Origin: Mycobacterium sp. E183
GTDB lineage: Bacteria; Actinomycetota; Actinomycetes; Mycobacteriales; Mycobacteriaceae
Reading direction: 5' to 3'
DNA length: 64,000 bases
NCBI RefSeq assembly: GCF_001667735.1
Contig: NZ_LZJN01000204.1
Span: forward strand, 62,001 to 126,000
The translations under genes and the position numbers were made by a program. The notes under the pieces were generated by a model. It was not told the DNA's origin. It searched no databases and saw nothing but the letters and a program-made list of their open reading frames with translations. Below are positions 8,686 through 17,356 of this stretch, piece by piece. The first letter of the stretch is position 1. Each line of letters opens with the position of its first letter.

Positions 8686-9543
8686 ATGCCTGCTCGCACC
8701 GCGCTTTCCCCGGGAGAGTTGTCCCCGACTCTGCCGGTGCCCGTCCGCATCCCGCGCCCGGAGTACGCCTGGAAATCCAGCGTGCGCGAGGGCAGCGAGC
8801 CGTGGGTGCAGACGCCGGAGGTGATCGAGAAGATGCGCGTCGCCGGCAGGATCGCGGCCGGCGCGCTGCAGGAGGCGGGCAAGGCCGTGGCGCCAGGGGT
8901 GACGACCGACGAACTGGACCGGATCGCCCACGAGTACATGATCGACCACGGCGCCTATCCATCGACCCTGGGCTACAAGGGCTTCCCGAAGTCGTGCTGC
9001 ACGTCGCTCAACGAGGTCATCTGCCACGGCATCCCCGACTCGACGGTGATCGCCGACGGGGACATCGTCAACATCGACGTCACGGCCTACATCGACGGGG
9101 TGCACGGCGACACCAACGCGACGTTCCTCGCCGGCGACGTGTCCGAGGAGCACCGGCTGCTCGTGGAGCGCACCCGGGAGGCGACGATGCGCGCGATCAA
9201 TGCCGTCAAGCCGGGACGGGCGCTCTCGGTCGTCGGCCGCGTCATCGAGGCCTACGCGAATCGGTTCGGCTACAACGTGGTTCGCGACTTCACCGGCCAC
9301 GGCATCGGCACCACGTTTCACAACGGCCTGGTGGTGCTGCACTACGACCAGCCGTCGGTGGCGACGATCATGCAGCCTGGCATGACGTTCACCATCGAAC
9401 CGATGATCAACCTCGGAAGCCTGGACTACGAGATCTGGGACGACGGCTGGACCGTGGTCACCAAGGACCGCAAGTGGACCGCGCAGTTCGAGCACACCCT
9501 CCTGGTGACCGACACCGGCGTCGAAATCCTCACCTCCGTTTGA
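8686..9543 (+). CDS. mapB: Type I methionine aminopeptidase
   Basis: Removes the initiator methionine from nascent proteins, using two divalent metals. The five ligands of the pita-bread fold are recognisable: two aspartates in NIDVTAYIDGVHGDTN, the histidine of GHGIGTTFHNG, the glutamate in TIEPM and the glutamate in QFEHT. The 285-residue length includes the N-terminal extension with a proline-rich segment seen in mycobacterial MapB (Rv2861c). Start ATG 8686 is supported by the adjacent -10 box. Confidence 0.95.
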   Translation: MPARTALSPGELSPTLPVPVRIPRPEYAWKSSVREGSEPWVQTPEVIEKMRVAGRIAAGALQEAGKAVAPGVTTDELDRIAHEYMIDHGAYPSTLGYKGFPKSCCTSLNEVICHGIPDSTVIADGDIVNIDVTAYIDGVHGDTNATFLAGDVSEEHRLLVERTREATMRAINAVKPGRALSVVGRVIEAYANRFGYNVVRDFTGHGIGTTFHNGLVVLHYDQPSVATIMQPGMTFTIEPMINLGSLDYEIWDDGWTVVTKDRKWTAQFEHTLLVTDTGVEILTSV

Positions 9544-9558
9544 GGAAGCCGTGAACCC

Positions 9559-11070
9559 TTGAACGGGGCGCTGCTGGTCGCCGGCACCAGCTCCGACGCC
9601 GGGAAATCGGTGGTGGCGGCGGGCCTGTGCCGGTTGCTGGCACGCCGCGGCGTTCGGGTGGCGCCGTTCAAGGCGCAGAACATGTCCAACAACTCCGTGG
9701 TCACCGTCGAAGGTGGCGAGATCGGCCGGGCGCAGGCGCTGCAGGCGCGGGCGGCGGGGCTGGAGCCCAGCGTGCGGTTCAATCCCATCCTGCTCAAACC
9801 GGGCAGCGATCGGACGTCGCAGCTGGTGATCCGGGGCCAGGTCGCCGATTCGGTCACGGCGGCAAGCTATGTGAAGCATCGCGACCGCCTCGCGGGGATC
9901 GTCGCAGACGAATTGTCCGCCCTGCGTGCCGAGTTCGACGCCGTCATCTGCGAAGGCGCCGGCTCGCCGGCCGAAATCAATTTGCGCGCCACGGATCTGG
10001 CCAACATGGGCCTGGCCAGGGCGGCGGACCTGCCGGTGATCCTGGTCGGTGACATCGACCGCGGCGGGCTGCTGGCCCACCTCTTCGGGACGGTCGCCGT
10101 GCTCGATCCCGACGACCAGGCGCTGATCGCGGGCTTCGTGGTCAACAAGTTCCGCGGTGACCCCGCTCTGCTGGAACCCGGGCTGCGCCAGCTGCGGGCG
10201 ATGACCGGGCGCCCGACCTACGGGGTGTTGCCGTACACCGACGAGCTCTGGCTGGACGCCGAGGACTCCTTATCGGTGGTCGCGCACCGCGTCGTCGGCA
10301 GCCCCGCGCCGCCGCGCGGGCGCGAGTGGCTGCGGGTGGCCGCGATCCGGCTGCCCCGGATCTCCAACTCCACCGACGTCGAGGCGCTGGCCTGCGAACC
10401 GGGAGTCATGGTGCGCTGGACTACCGATCCCGCCGACCTGGCCGACACCGACCTGATCGTGCTGCCCGGGAGCAAATCCACCGTCGCCGATTTGGCCTGG
10501 CTGCGCGAGCTCGGGCTGGCCGACGCGGTCACCGCGCACGCCGCGACCGGCAAGCCGGTGCTGGGCATCTGCGGGGGCTTCCAAATGCTGTGCCGGCGCA
10601 TCGACGACACCGTGGAATCGGGGGCGGGCGAGGTCGCCGGTCTGGGCTTGTTGAACGCGGACATCGTCTTCGGCGAGCCCAAGGTTCTGCGTCGCTGGCC
10701 GCCGCCGCTCGCCGGCTACGAAATCCACCACGGCCGCGTCTCGCGTTGCGCCGAGGAGAGCTGGTTCGGCGCGGAGGGCGGGCGCGACTGCGAACCACAC
10801 GGCCTCGCGCGGGGCGCGGTCTTCGGCACCCACTGGCACGGGCTGCTCGACAACGACGACTTCCGACGCGCGTGGCTTACCCGCGTCGCGGCCGCGGCGG
10901 GCCGTGGCGGGTTCGTCGTCGCCCACACCGACGTCTCCGCGCGACGCGACGCTCAGCTGGACACAATCGCCGATTTGCTGGCCGCCCATCTCGACGTCGA
11001 CGCGGTTCTGGGCCTGCTCGACGATGTGCCGCCACGACGACCGCATATCGCAACTCGGTTGCGGCCGTAG
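9559..11070 (+). CDS. cobQ: Cobyric acid synthase, glutamine-hydrolysing
   Basis: Amidates adenosylcobyrinic acid a,c-diamide at side chains b, d, e and g during cobalamin synthesis. The N-terminal dethiobiotin-synthetase-like ATPase domain begins with GTSSDAGKS and contains FKAQNMSNNS. The C-terminal class-I amidotransferase domain has the nucleophile C338 in LGICGGFQM and histidines in THWHG (H425, H427). At 503 residues it is full length. The start is TTG at 9559, 15 nt after the mapB stop; the nearer GTG at 9551 is out of frame and stops at once. In M. tuberculosis, as I recall, cobQ1 is elsewhere (Rv0255c) and glnA4 occupies this spot, so gene content differs here. Confidence 0.93.
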   Translation: MNGALLVAGTSSDAGKSVVAAGLCRLLARRGVRVAPFKAQNMSNNSVVTVEGGEIGRAQALQARAAGLEPSVRFNPILLKPGSDRTSQLVIRGQVADSVTAASYVKHRDRLAGIVADELSALRAEFDAVICEGAGSPAEINLRATDLANMGLARAADLPVILVGDIDRGGLLAHLFGTVAVLDPDDQALIAGFVVNKFRGDPALLEPGLRQLRAMTGRPTYGVLPYTDELWLDAEDSLSVVAHRVVGSPAPPRGREWLRVAAIRLPRISNSTDVEALACEPGVMVRWTTDPADLADTDLIVLPGSKSTVADLAWLRELGLADAVTAHAATGKPVLGICGGFQMLCRRIDDTVESGAGEVAGLGLLNADIVFGEPKVLRRWPPPLAGYEIHHGRVSRCAEESWFGAEGGRDCEPHGLARGAVFGTHWHGLLDNDDFRRAWLTRVAAAAGRGGFVVAHTDVSARRDAQLDTIADLLAAHLDVDAVLGLLDDVPPRRPHIATRLRP

Positions 11071-11178
11071 GGCGTTCACGCGCATGTGCGCACACGGCAA
11101 TCGAATTTACGGCGACGCAAAACCCGTTGGGCGCGCACGGAATTCGACAAATCCTCGCGCGCGCAGGCCGATCCGCTG

Positions 11179-11184
11179 TAGCGT
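11179..11184 (+). promoter_or_regulatory. -10 box TAGCGT before the hydrolase-like gene
   Basis: TAGCGT (TANNNT) ends 6 nt before ATG 11191. A leaderless start is inferred. Confidence 0.45.
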
Positions 11185-11190
11185 GCGTGA

Positions 11191-11751
11191 ATGCCCTCCA
11201 TGATGACCACGCTCGACGGGTTCCCCGTCCCGGTAGCGGTGGCTGGTCCCGAGCAGGGCGTCGTGGTGGCCATCCTGGGGGACGAGGAACGAGTTCCCGC
11301 CGCGTATGACGCGGTCTGCGAGCGTCTGCACACGGCATCGCTTCGGACCGTCGTCATCGGCCTCGACCCGCGCCTGACCCCCAAATCGGTGATCGGCATC
11401 CTCGACGCACTGGGAATCGGCTGGGCCGTCGTGGTGGGCGACCGCGCCGGCGGCGACCTGGCCTGGGAATTGGCGGCGACGAAGCTGGGCCGGTTCGTCG
11501 GACTGGTCGTTATCGACCGTGGGCACCCGCGGGCCGCCGACCGCGACGGCGTGGTTCGCGACGACCACTGCCCGCCGGTGGAGATCGGCACCACCGTGCT
11601 GGTCAGCTCCCCGGCGGCGCGCGCGGTGGCCCGCGCCAGCCAGCAGTACGTCTACGCGGAATACCGTGTGGTGCACCTGGGGCGGCGCACGGTGCAGGAG
11701 TCGACGGCACAGTTGGCCGCCGAGATCGTGTTGCGCACCAGTACCTGGTAG
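11191..11751 (+). CDS. Alpha/beta-hydrolase-like protein lacking the nucleophile
   Basis: A 186-residue protein with the strand-helix alternation of a minimal alpha/beta hydrolase. The expected nucleophile elbow GxSxG reads GDRAG at residues 83-87, so the serine position is arginine (R85). The cap domain is missing. It is therefore unlikely to be a classical serine hydrolase; it may be a pseudoenzyme or only a distant relative. I know no function. It lies between cobQ and an amidotransferase gene with no overlap on either side. Confidence 0.6.
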   Translation: MPSMMTTLDGFPVPVAVAGPEQGVVVAILGDEERVPAAYDAVCERLHTASLRTVVIGLDPRLTPKSVIGILDALGIGWAVVVGDRAGGDLAWELAATKLGRFVGLVVIDRGHPRAADRDGVVRDDHCPPVEIGTTVLVSSPAARAVARASQQYVYAEYRVVHLGRRTVQESTAQLAAEIVLRTSTW

Positions 11752-11911
11752 CCACCCCTTCACGCCGAAGATCCACTCGCACAAGCGCTTTGCCCGGTCC
11801 TCCGCGCGCGGGCGGCGCCGGTCGGTGCGGGGCGGTACCGTGTCGAACGGAGCCCGGAGCGCCCGCGCTGAGCGGTCGCTCGACATGAAATCGGGGAAAG
11901 GACGCTCGGTT

Positions 11912-12646
11912 GTGAACGCCCGTGGGCGCCCGGTGGTGGGCCTGACCTCATACCTGGAGCGGGTCCGGACCGGCATCTGGGAGATGCCCGCGGGCTACCT
12001 GCCGGCTGATTACTTCCAGGGCGTCGTCATGGCCGGCGGGGCCGCGGTGTTGCTGCCACCCCAACCGGCGGAACCGCAGACAGTCGGCTCGGTCTTGGAC
12101 GGCCTGCACGCGCTCGTGATCACCGGGGGCTACGACTTGGACCCCGCCGGGTACGGCCAGCGCCCGCATCCGAGCACCGATCGGCCGCGCGTGGACCGCG
12201 ACGCCTGGGAGTTCGCGTTGCTGCGCGGCGCGTTGGACCGGGGTTTGCCGGTGCTGGGCATCTGTCGTGGCGCGCAGGTGCTCAACGTGGCGCTCGGCGG
12301 CACCCTGCATCAACACCTGCCCGACGTGCTCGGACACGACGGGCACCGGGCGGGCAACGGGGTGTTCACCAAATTGCCGGTGCGCACGGTCGCGGGCAGC
12401 CGGCTGGCCGCCCTGGTGGGGGAGTCCACCACCGCGCAGTGCTATCACCACCAGGCGATCGACCAAGTCGGCGAGGGTCTCGTGGTCAGCGCCTGGGACC
12501 CCGACGGTGTGGTCGAGGCGCTGGAGCTGCCCGGGGACAGCTTTGTCCTTGCGGTGCAATGGCATCCGGAACAGTCCCTGGACGACATGCGCCTCTTCGC
12601 CGCGATCGTGGACGCCGCGCGGTCGTATGCGACGCGCGCGAGCTGA
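11912..12646 (+). CDS. Gamma-glutamyl-gamma-aminobutyrate hydrolase-type class-I amidotransferase (Rv2859c type)
   Basis: A 244-residue peptidase C26/PuuD-like enzyme. The nucleophile C118 is in LGICRGAQVLN, and H218 and E220 lie in QWHPE, completing the triad. Such enzymes hydrolyse gamma-glutamyl amides, for example in polyamine breakdown. The frame is open upstream for about 390 nt; I chose GTG 11912 because GGAAAGGA lies at proper spacing and the conserved fold starts at RPVVGLT just after it. An in-frame ATG at 11885 would add nine residues. In M. tuberculosis the homologue follows glnA4, which is absent here. Confidence 0.85.
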   Translation: MNARGRPVVGLTSYLERVRTGIWEMPAGYLPADYFQGVVMAGGAAVLLPPQPAEPQTVGSVLDGLHALVITGGYDLDPAGYGQRPHPSTDRPRVDRDAWEFALLRGALDRGLPVLGICRGAQVLNVALGGTLHQHLPDVLGHDGHRAGNGVFTKLPVRTVAGSRLAALVGESTTAQCYHHQAIDQVGEGLVVSAWDPDGVVEALELPGDSFVLAVQWHPEQSLDDMRLFAAIVDAARSYATRAS

Positions 12647-12652
12647 GCGCGG

Positions 12653-13543
12653 CTAAGCGACCGTTCCCCGGCAGACCGCCAGCGGCGCCGTGGCCGCCGC
12701 CCACGCCTGTGGTACCGACAACCCGCCGACCGGCGTCGCGCGGCCGACCGCCACGGTGATCGTCGCGTCGGCCGCCGCACGCCGATTGGGCAGCAGGCAT
12801 TGCAGGGCCGCCGCCTTGTTGAGCGAATTCAGGTGGGCGATCGCGACCCCCGACGGCGCCGTCAGGGAGCTCAGTTTCGACAGGGGAGAGGTCACCGACG
12901 CGAGGGAGACGTCGAACGTGGCCAGCGGGGACGAGGACAGCGTCCGCAGCGCGCCGGGTGCGGCGGAGATCAGCTGCCGGCCCGTGGCGACGACCTCCGG
13001 CGCCGACTCCAGCGCCCACGTGCCTTGGGCCGGGCCGCCGGGCGGCAAGGTGAACGGGGTGATGGCCGCGGCATCGGCCGCGGCCTCGGCGTAGGCGTAC
13101 ATGGCCGCGGTGTCCTGGGCCCACATCCGTTCGTATTCGGCCTCGGTGTCGGCGATCGCGGGACCGGCCAGCCCCAGGGGGTTCGCCAGGATCAGCGACC
13201 TGCGCAGCACGCGGTTGGCGCCGATCGTCGGCGGCGGCACCGTCGCCGCCAGCGCCGTCTCGTGCGCGCTCGCGGCCGCGGCGGCCTGGGTGGCCGTCTG
13301 CTCGGCCCGTATCGCCGTGGCGTCGAGCCATTCGACGTAGGGGAACGCGCCTCCCGGCGCGGGTGCTGGCCCATCCCAGTCGGCCACCAGCTTCGCGGTC
13401 ACCGCCCGGTAATCCGCGACCGCGGTGTGCAGCCGAACGGCCAGCCGGGCCCAGGCGGCCGCGGCTTCGGTCATCGGCCCCGAGCCGGGGCCGTCATGGA
13501 GTTGGCCGGAAACGATTTCCGGCGGAAGCGAGGTGAAGTTCAT
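12653..13543 (-). CDS. PPE family protein, PPE-SVP subfamily
   Basis: A 296-residue protein. The N-terminus has the Pro-Pro-Glu signature (SLPPEI), the long helical-hairpin domain and a WARLA motif as in PPE proteins secreted by type VII systems. The C-terminal half carries LSVPQAW near residue 277, which marks the SVP subfamily. No PE or esx gene is adjacent, so it is an orphan that would need a PE partner from elsewhere. It is convergent with the amidotransferase gene, with 6 bp between stops. TAGGCA lies about 9 nt upstream of the start and could serve as a -10 box. Confidence 0.88.
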   Translation of the reverse strand: MNFTSLPPEIVSGQLHDGPGSGPMTEAAAAWARLAVRLHTAVADYRAVTAKLVADWDGPAPAPGGAFPYVEWLDATAIRAEQTATQAAAAASAHETALAATVPPPTIGANRVLRRSLILANPLGLAGPAIADTEAEYERMWAQDTAAMYAYAEAAADAAAITPFTLPPGGPAQGTWALESAPEVVATGRQLISAAPGALRTLSSSPLATFDVSLASVTSPLSKLSSLTAPSGVAIAHLNSLNKAAALQCLLPNRRAAADATITVAVGRATPVGGLSVPQAWAAATAPLAVCRGTVA

Positions 13544-13623
13544 TGCTATCTCTGCCTAACGACGGCGCTCTAAGCCCGGAAATTGGACTCTTCTGTTGGG
13601 ACGTAGGCACGGGGGTTACAGGC

Positions 13624-14126
13624 CTACTTCAACGGCGGCAGTGCAACGACGGCGGCTGCCGCGGCTTGTCGAGCGCTCAGCAACGAGCGACACAGAGCTG
13701 CGTCAACAGATCCCGGTGAAGTGGTGGTGCCGCGGGAGCACGCGACGGCGGGCGCGGTAGCCGAAACACCGCGGCCGCGAACGAGGCCGGTAACGGCGAC
13801 CCCACCGACGGTGGTGACGAGCGGGCCCACGTCGGCGGCCGATCCCGCGTCATCCATGCGTTCTTGGTGGTGCTGTGATGCATCGGCGCTGAGCCGGTTG
13901 AAAAGTGTTGTGCCGCAAGGCTTATGTCGCCCGCACGCCCGAGTGCCTGGCCGACCCCGGGGCGCACGGCTTCGTGGGACACACCCGGGTGCGGCGACCC
14001 GACGCCGGCGACCGCGGCCCCGCGCGATGCCCAGCCCGAGGTCACGGCGCAGAACACGCAAAGCGCCGCAACGATGGCGATGGCTGACCGCCATCGCCGG
14101 TCTCTAGGTGCGCCTCCGACTGCCAC
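13624..14126 (-). pseudogene. Frameshifted small exported protein (broken or mis-sequenced)
   Basis: Two overlapping minus-strand frames each look coding over half of this interval. The upstream frame (from GTG 14126) encodes a signal anchor of about 20 hydrophobic residues and an Ala/Gly-rich stretch. The downstream frame (to 13624) continues with GC-rich third positions through VGPLVTTVGGVAVTGL to the end VVALPPLK. A -1 shift near the A4 run (13901-13904, plus strand) would join them into one protein of about 165 residues. I see no family assignment. It may be a true pseudogene, a sequencing indel or, less likely, recoding. The rest of 13544-14304 holds nothing else I recognise. Confidence 0.4.
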
Positions 14127-14135
14127 AGTGGCCCG

Positions 14136-14141
14136 AATTTA
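14136..14141 (-). promoter_or_regulatory. -10 box TAAATT for the frameshifted exported-protein gene
   Basis: On the minus strand TAAATT ends 9 nt before GTG 14126, consistent with a near-leaderless start and with that start choice. Confidence 0.35.
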
Positions 14142-14304
14142 CAACACGAGGCTTGGCGGCCAAGGCGTGCGAGCTGTGAAAACGATCAAAGTCCGGTGTG
14201 GGTTTCACGATCGCCCGACCTTTGCGGCGCCGGGGTGATATTGGCCACTGGCCCATCGGGCAATCGCGGTGCCGCGCTCGGCGGGCGGCTGACGGTGGCA
14301 GCGA

Positions 14305-15444
14305 CTAGCGGTCGGCGGCAGGGGATTTGAAGGCGATGAGCGGGATGGCTATCTCGGCGGGTGTCGCCGCGCCGTGAAATCCTATGAGGCGGGCCGATTC
14401 CGGCGGCTCGTGGCCCGTTGCCAGCACGGCGGCATCGCCGGTGCAGACGGCGACGACATCGCCGATTCGTGCCAGGTGGGCCGGGTTGACCGGGCCGAAC
14501 ATCCCGGCGGCCACGGCCTGCTCGCGGCTGTAGATGTCCGCCCTGCCGTCGAGTACTGCGCTCCAGGCCGCCTGCACGTCCGCCGCCGCCCCGGGCTCGG
14601 TGTGCAGGTAACGCACCCGCGGCTCGCCGGCGACCACGCGGATCCCCGCGCCCAGCCGTGGGTCGGTGTCGAGGTCGACCCGGGCGCCGGGTGGAACGTT
14701 GAATCCGCCGTGGTCGGCGGTCACCAGTAGCGCCGCGGTCGGGGGGAGCGCGTCGACCAGCCGGGTCAGCAGCGTGTCGACCTGGACGGCCGCGTCGTGC
14801 CATTGGGACGATCCGACGCCGAAGGCATGCGCGGCGGTGTCCAGGGCGGCGGTGTAGCCGTAGACCAGGCCGGGTCCCGCACACAGCTCGTCGACGACCC
14901 GCTGCGCGTTGTCGTCGCCCGGCTGGATGGGGCGGAATTCGGCGCCCCGGTACGCCGCGTCGGTCAGCCCGCTACCCATGAACGCGGCCGGCAACACAGC
15001 CCGCGCGCTGATGCCGGCCCGGTTGAGCCGCCCGAACCAGGTCGGTAACGGCTGCCACTCGGTGTGCGGTGGGTCGTCGCGCCACAGGATGTGGTTGATC
15101 ACGCGATCCGAGCCGGGGACGTTGAGCGTGAAGCCCAGGATCCCATGCTCGCCCGGTTGCGCCCCGGTGCCCATCGACACCAGGCTGGTCGGGGTGGTCG
15201 ACGGAAAGGTGCAGGTCAGCTCCGTGAGGCGGCCCAGCTGGCCCGCCGCCACGGCGGCGAGCAGCGGCGCGCTGCCGGCCAGCTCGCCGAGCAGGTGCCA
15301 GCCCAGCCCGTCGACCAGCACGACCGCGACGCGATCGATCTGTTCGGAGCCGGCCCAATCGGACAGGCCCAGCTTGTCGACGGCGCCCGGCGCGCCGAGC
15401 AGCGCGGCGGCGGCGGGCAGCACGTCGCAGAGGGAACCGGGCAC
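14305..15444 (-). CDS. Alkaline-phosphatase-superfamily phosphodiesterase/nucleotide pyrophosphatase-like protein
   Basis: A 379-residue soluble protein of the type-I phosphodiesterase (NPP) fold. Metal and nucleophile motifs are visible: VLVDGLGW near residue 35, the threonine-nucleophile segment FPSTTPTSLVSMGTG near residue 90, an aspartate/histidine pair in ALDTAAH, and TADHGGF near residue 265. It is the last gene of the hydrogenase run, 20 nt after the DUF6390-type gene. I chose GTG 15444 because longer starts overlap that gene. Its substrate and any role in hydrogenase maturation are unknown. Confidence 0.75.
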   Translation of the reverse strand: MPGSLCDVLPAAAALLGAPGAVDKLGLSDWAGSEQIDRVAVVLVDGLGWHLLGELAGSAPLLAAVAAGQLGRLTELTCTFPSTTPTSLVSMGTGAQPGEHGILGFTLNVPGSDRVINHILWRDDPPHTEWQPLPTWFGRLNRAGISARAVLPAAFMGSGLTDAAYRGAEFRPIQPGDDNAQRVVDELCAGPGLVYGYTAALDTAAHAFGVGSSQWHDAAVQVDTLLTRLVDALPPTAALLVTADHGGFNVPPGARVDLDTDPRLGAGIRVVAGEPRVRYLHTEPGAAADVQAAWSAVLDGRADIYSREQAVAAGMFGPVNPAHLARIGDVVAVCTGDAAVLATGHEPPESARLIGFHGAATPAEIAIPLIAFKSPAADR

Positions 15445-15464
15445 CGGGCCAGTCTGGCACGAAA

Positions 15465-16214
15465 TTAGACGTGCGCCAGTCGCCGGCTTGTCACGCGCAG
15501 CTGCCGATCGGTCGCGTCGGCGAGGGAACGGGCCTGCCGCGGGGAGAGCCGGCCGCACAGCCGCCCCCAGTGCAGCGCGACCTCGTCACCGGGGGCCACG
15601 TCGGGCACGGCGCTGTAGCCGTCCGCCCAGACGTCGAAGGTCCGGGGCGACGGTTCGGACAGCGCGAGCGCCTCACCGTCGAGCACCAGTTGCCGGCACC
15701 GCACCTGGATCCGGTCGTGGTCGCGGCTGAGCACGGTCCCCCAGGTGATGCGGCAGTTGTCGAGCACGTTGAGCGGATGCTCGTCCATGCCCCGGCCCAG
15801 AAACCGCGTCCACGGGTACACGCCGAACACGTGAAAGCTGTGATTGGCGGCGGCCTCGCCCGCGAGGTCCGGTGTCAGGTGTGACCAGTAGCGGCCCGCC
15901 TGCGGGCCGATGATCGCGAGCAACGCGTCAAAGAAGCCCTGCGGGTCCAGGTCGGCCCCGACGCCGCCGCCCAGCCAGTACGACTCGACGAGCCGGTGGT
16001 CCAGCGGGTCGGCGATCCCGGTCAGCGCCGACAGCACCCGCAGGTATGGCCATGCCCCGGAGAACCTGGCCGCCGCCCGGCGCACCTCGTCCTCGGAACC
16101 GTCGCGCAGGGTGGCGCCCAGCGGGGGGCCGCAATAGCCCAGCGCGTTGGGCGCGTGGGCGTAGCGGGCGAACATCTCCACGCCGCTTTGCGAACCGCCG
16201 GCGTCCCGGGTCAA
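15465..16214 (-). CDS. DUF6390-type protein of hydrogenase loci
   Basis: A 249-residue protein of unknown function. The N-terminus has the recognisable ARYAHAPNALGYCGPP segment with a Cys in a Gly-Tyr-Cys-Gly-Pro context. Further conserved-looking blocks are ESYWLGGG, HSFHVFGVYPW and DNCRITWG. No membrane helix or known catalytic motif is seen. It starts at TTG 16214, overlapping the hypD stop by 4 nt, with GGTGGGG just upstream; an ATG at 16175 is an alternative. From memory such proteins accompany hypD/hypE in actinobacterial hydrogenase operons, so an accessory maturation role is inferred. Confidence 0.7.
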   Translation of the reverse strand: MTRDAGGSQSGVEMFARYAHAPNALGYCGPPLGATLRDGSEDEVRRAAARFSGAWPYLRVLSALTGIADPLDHRLVESYWLGGGVGADLDPQGFFDALLAIIGPQAGRYWSHLTPDLAGEAAANHSFHVFGVYPWTRFLGRGMDEHPLNVLDNCRITWGTVLSRDHDRIQVRCRQLVLDGEALALSEPSPRTFDVWADGYSAVPDVAPGDEVALHWGRLCGRLSPRQARSLADATDRQLRVTSRRLAHV

Positions 16215-17341
16215 GCGCGCCCCACCAGCTTGACGGCGTCACGGTGCATCCGGCCGAAGTTGTAGTAGGCCGCGCAGGCCCCCTCGGGGGACACCATGCA
16301 CGTGCCGATCGGGGTCTCCGGGGTGCACGCGGTCCCGAACACCTTGCATTCCCACGGCTTCAGCACGCCCTTGAGCACCTCGCCGCACTGGCATGCCTTG
16401 GGGTCGGCGACCCGCACGCCCGGCATCGAGAATCGCAACTCGGCGTCGAATTCCGCGAAGTCGTCGTGCAGCCGCAGCGCGCTCTGGGAGATGAAGCCCA
16501 GCCCGCGCCATTCGAAGTGGGGACGGAGCGCAAAAACCTTGCCCATCAACGCCAAAGCGGCCGGGTTGCCGCGTTCGGGCACCACGCGTGTGTACTGGTT
16601 CTCCACCTCGCAGCGGCCCTCGCGGATCTGGGTCAGCAGCATCGCGACCGCGGCCAGGATGTCCAGTGGCTCAAAACCGGCCACTACCAGGGGCTTTCGG
16701 TACACCTCGGGAACGAATCGGTAGGGCCGGTTGCCCACCACCGTCGACACGTGCCCGGGGCCGATGAACCCCGACAGTCGCAGGTCCGGCGATTCCAGGA
16801 TGGCCTTGATCGGCGGGACGATCATCACGTGGTTGCAGAACACGCTGAAATTGGTCAGCCCCTGTTCGCGCGCCCGTACCAGGGTCACGGCCGTCGACGG
16901 CGCGGTCGTCTCGAAACCGATGGCGAAGAACACCACATGCTTGTCCGGGTTGTCGAGCGCGATCTTCAGCGCGTCCAGCGGCGAGTAGACGAACCGCACG
17001 TCGGCACCGCGCGCCTTGGCGTCCAGCAGGCTGCCGTTGGAGCCGGGGACGCGCATCATGTCGCCGAAGCAGGTGAAGATCACGTCGGGCTGGCCGGCCA
17101 GCCACATCGCGTCGTCGATGCGGCCCATCGGGATCACGCAGACCGGGCACCCGGGGCCATGCACGAGTTCGACGTTCTCGGGCAGCAGGTGCTCGATGCC
17201 ATGCCGGTAGATGGTGTGCGTGTGACCGCCGCACACCTCCATGAACTTGAACTGCGCACCGTCGGTGCCGGCAAGTCGCCCGATGGCGCCCAGCAGCTTT
17301 CGCGCCGCGGCCGGGTCGCGGAACTCGTCAACGAATTTCAT
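16211..17341 (-). CDS. hypD: Hydrogenase maturation factor HypD
   Basis: Fe-S scaffold that, with HypC, carries the Fe(CN)2CO unit while cyanide from HypE is transferred to iron. The 376-residue protein has the invariant motifs MEVCGGHTH, GPGCPVC (thiol pair), the GFETTAPSTA block and the C-terminal four-cysteine [4Fe-4S] region including C-x-C-GEVLKG, WECKVFGTACTPETPIGTCM and GACAAYYN. All expected cysteines are present. It lies 15 nt after the second hypC and overlaps the DUF6390-type gene. Confidence 0.96.
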   Translation of the reverse strand: MKFVDEFRDPAAARKLLGAIGRLAGTDGAQFKFMEVCGGHTHTIYRHGIEHLLPENVELVHGPGCPVCVIPMGRIDDAMWLAGQPDVIFTCFGDMMRVPGSNGSLLDAKARGADVRFVYSPLDALKIALDNPDKHVVFFAIGFETTAPSTAVTLVRAREQGLTNFSVFCNHVMIVPPIKAILESPDLRLSGFIGPGHVSTVVGNRPYRFVPEVYRKPLVVAGFEPLDILAAVAMLLTQIREGRCEVENQYTRVVPERGNPAALALMGKVFALRPHFEWRGLGFISQSALRLHDDFAEFDAELRFSMPGVRVADPKACQCGEVLKGVLKPWECKVFGTACTPETPIGTCMVSPEGACAAYYNFGRMHRDAVKLVGRA

Positions 17342-17356
17342 GACGGTCCTTCCTTC

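Noticed and set aside
11519..11911. N-terminal extension of the amidotransferase
   Set aside because: The open frame overlaps the upstream gene and has no fold similarity; GTG 11912 has a good ribosome binding site.
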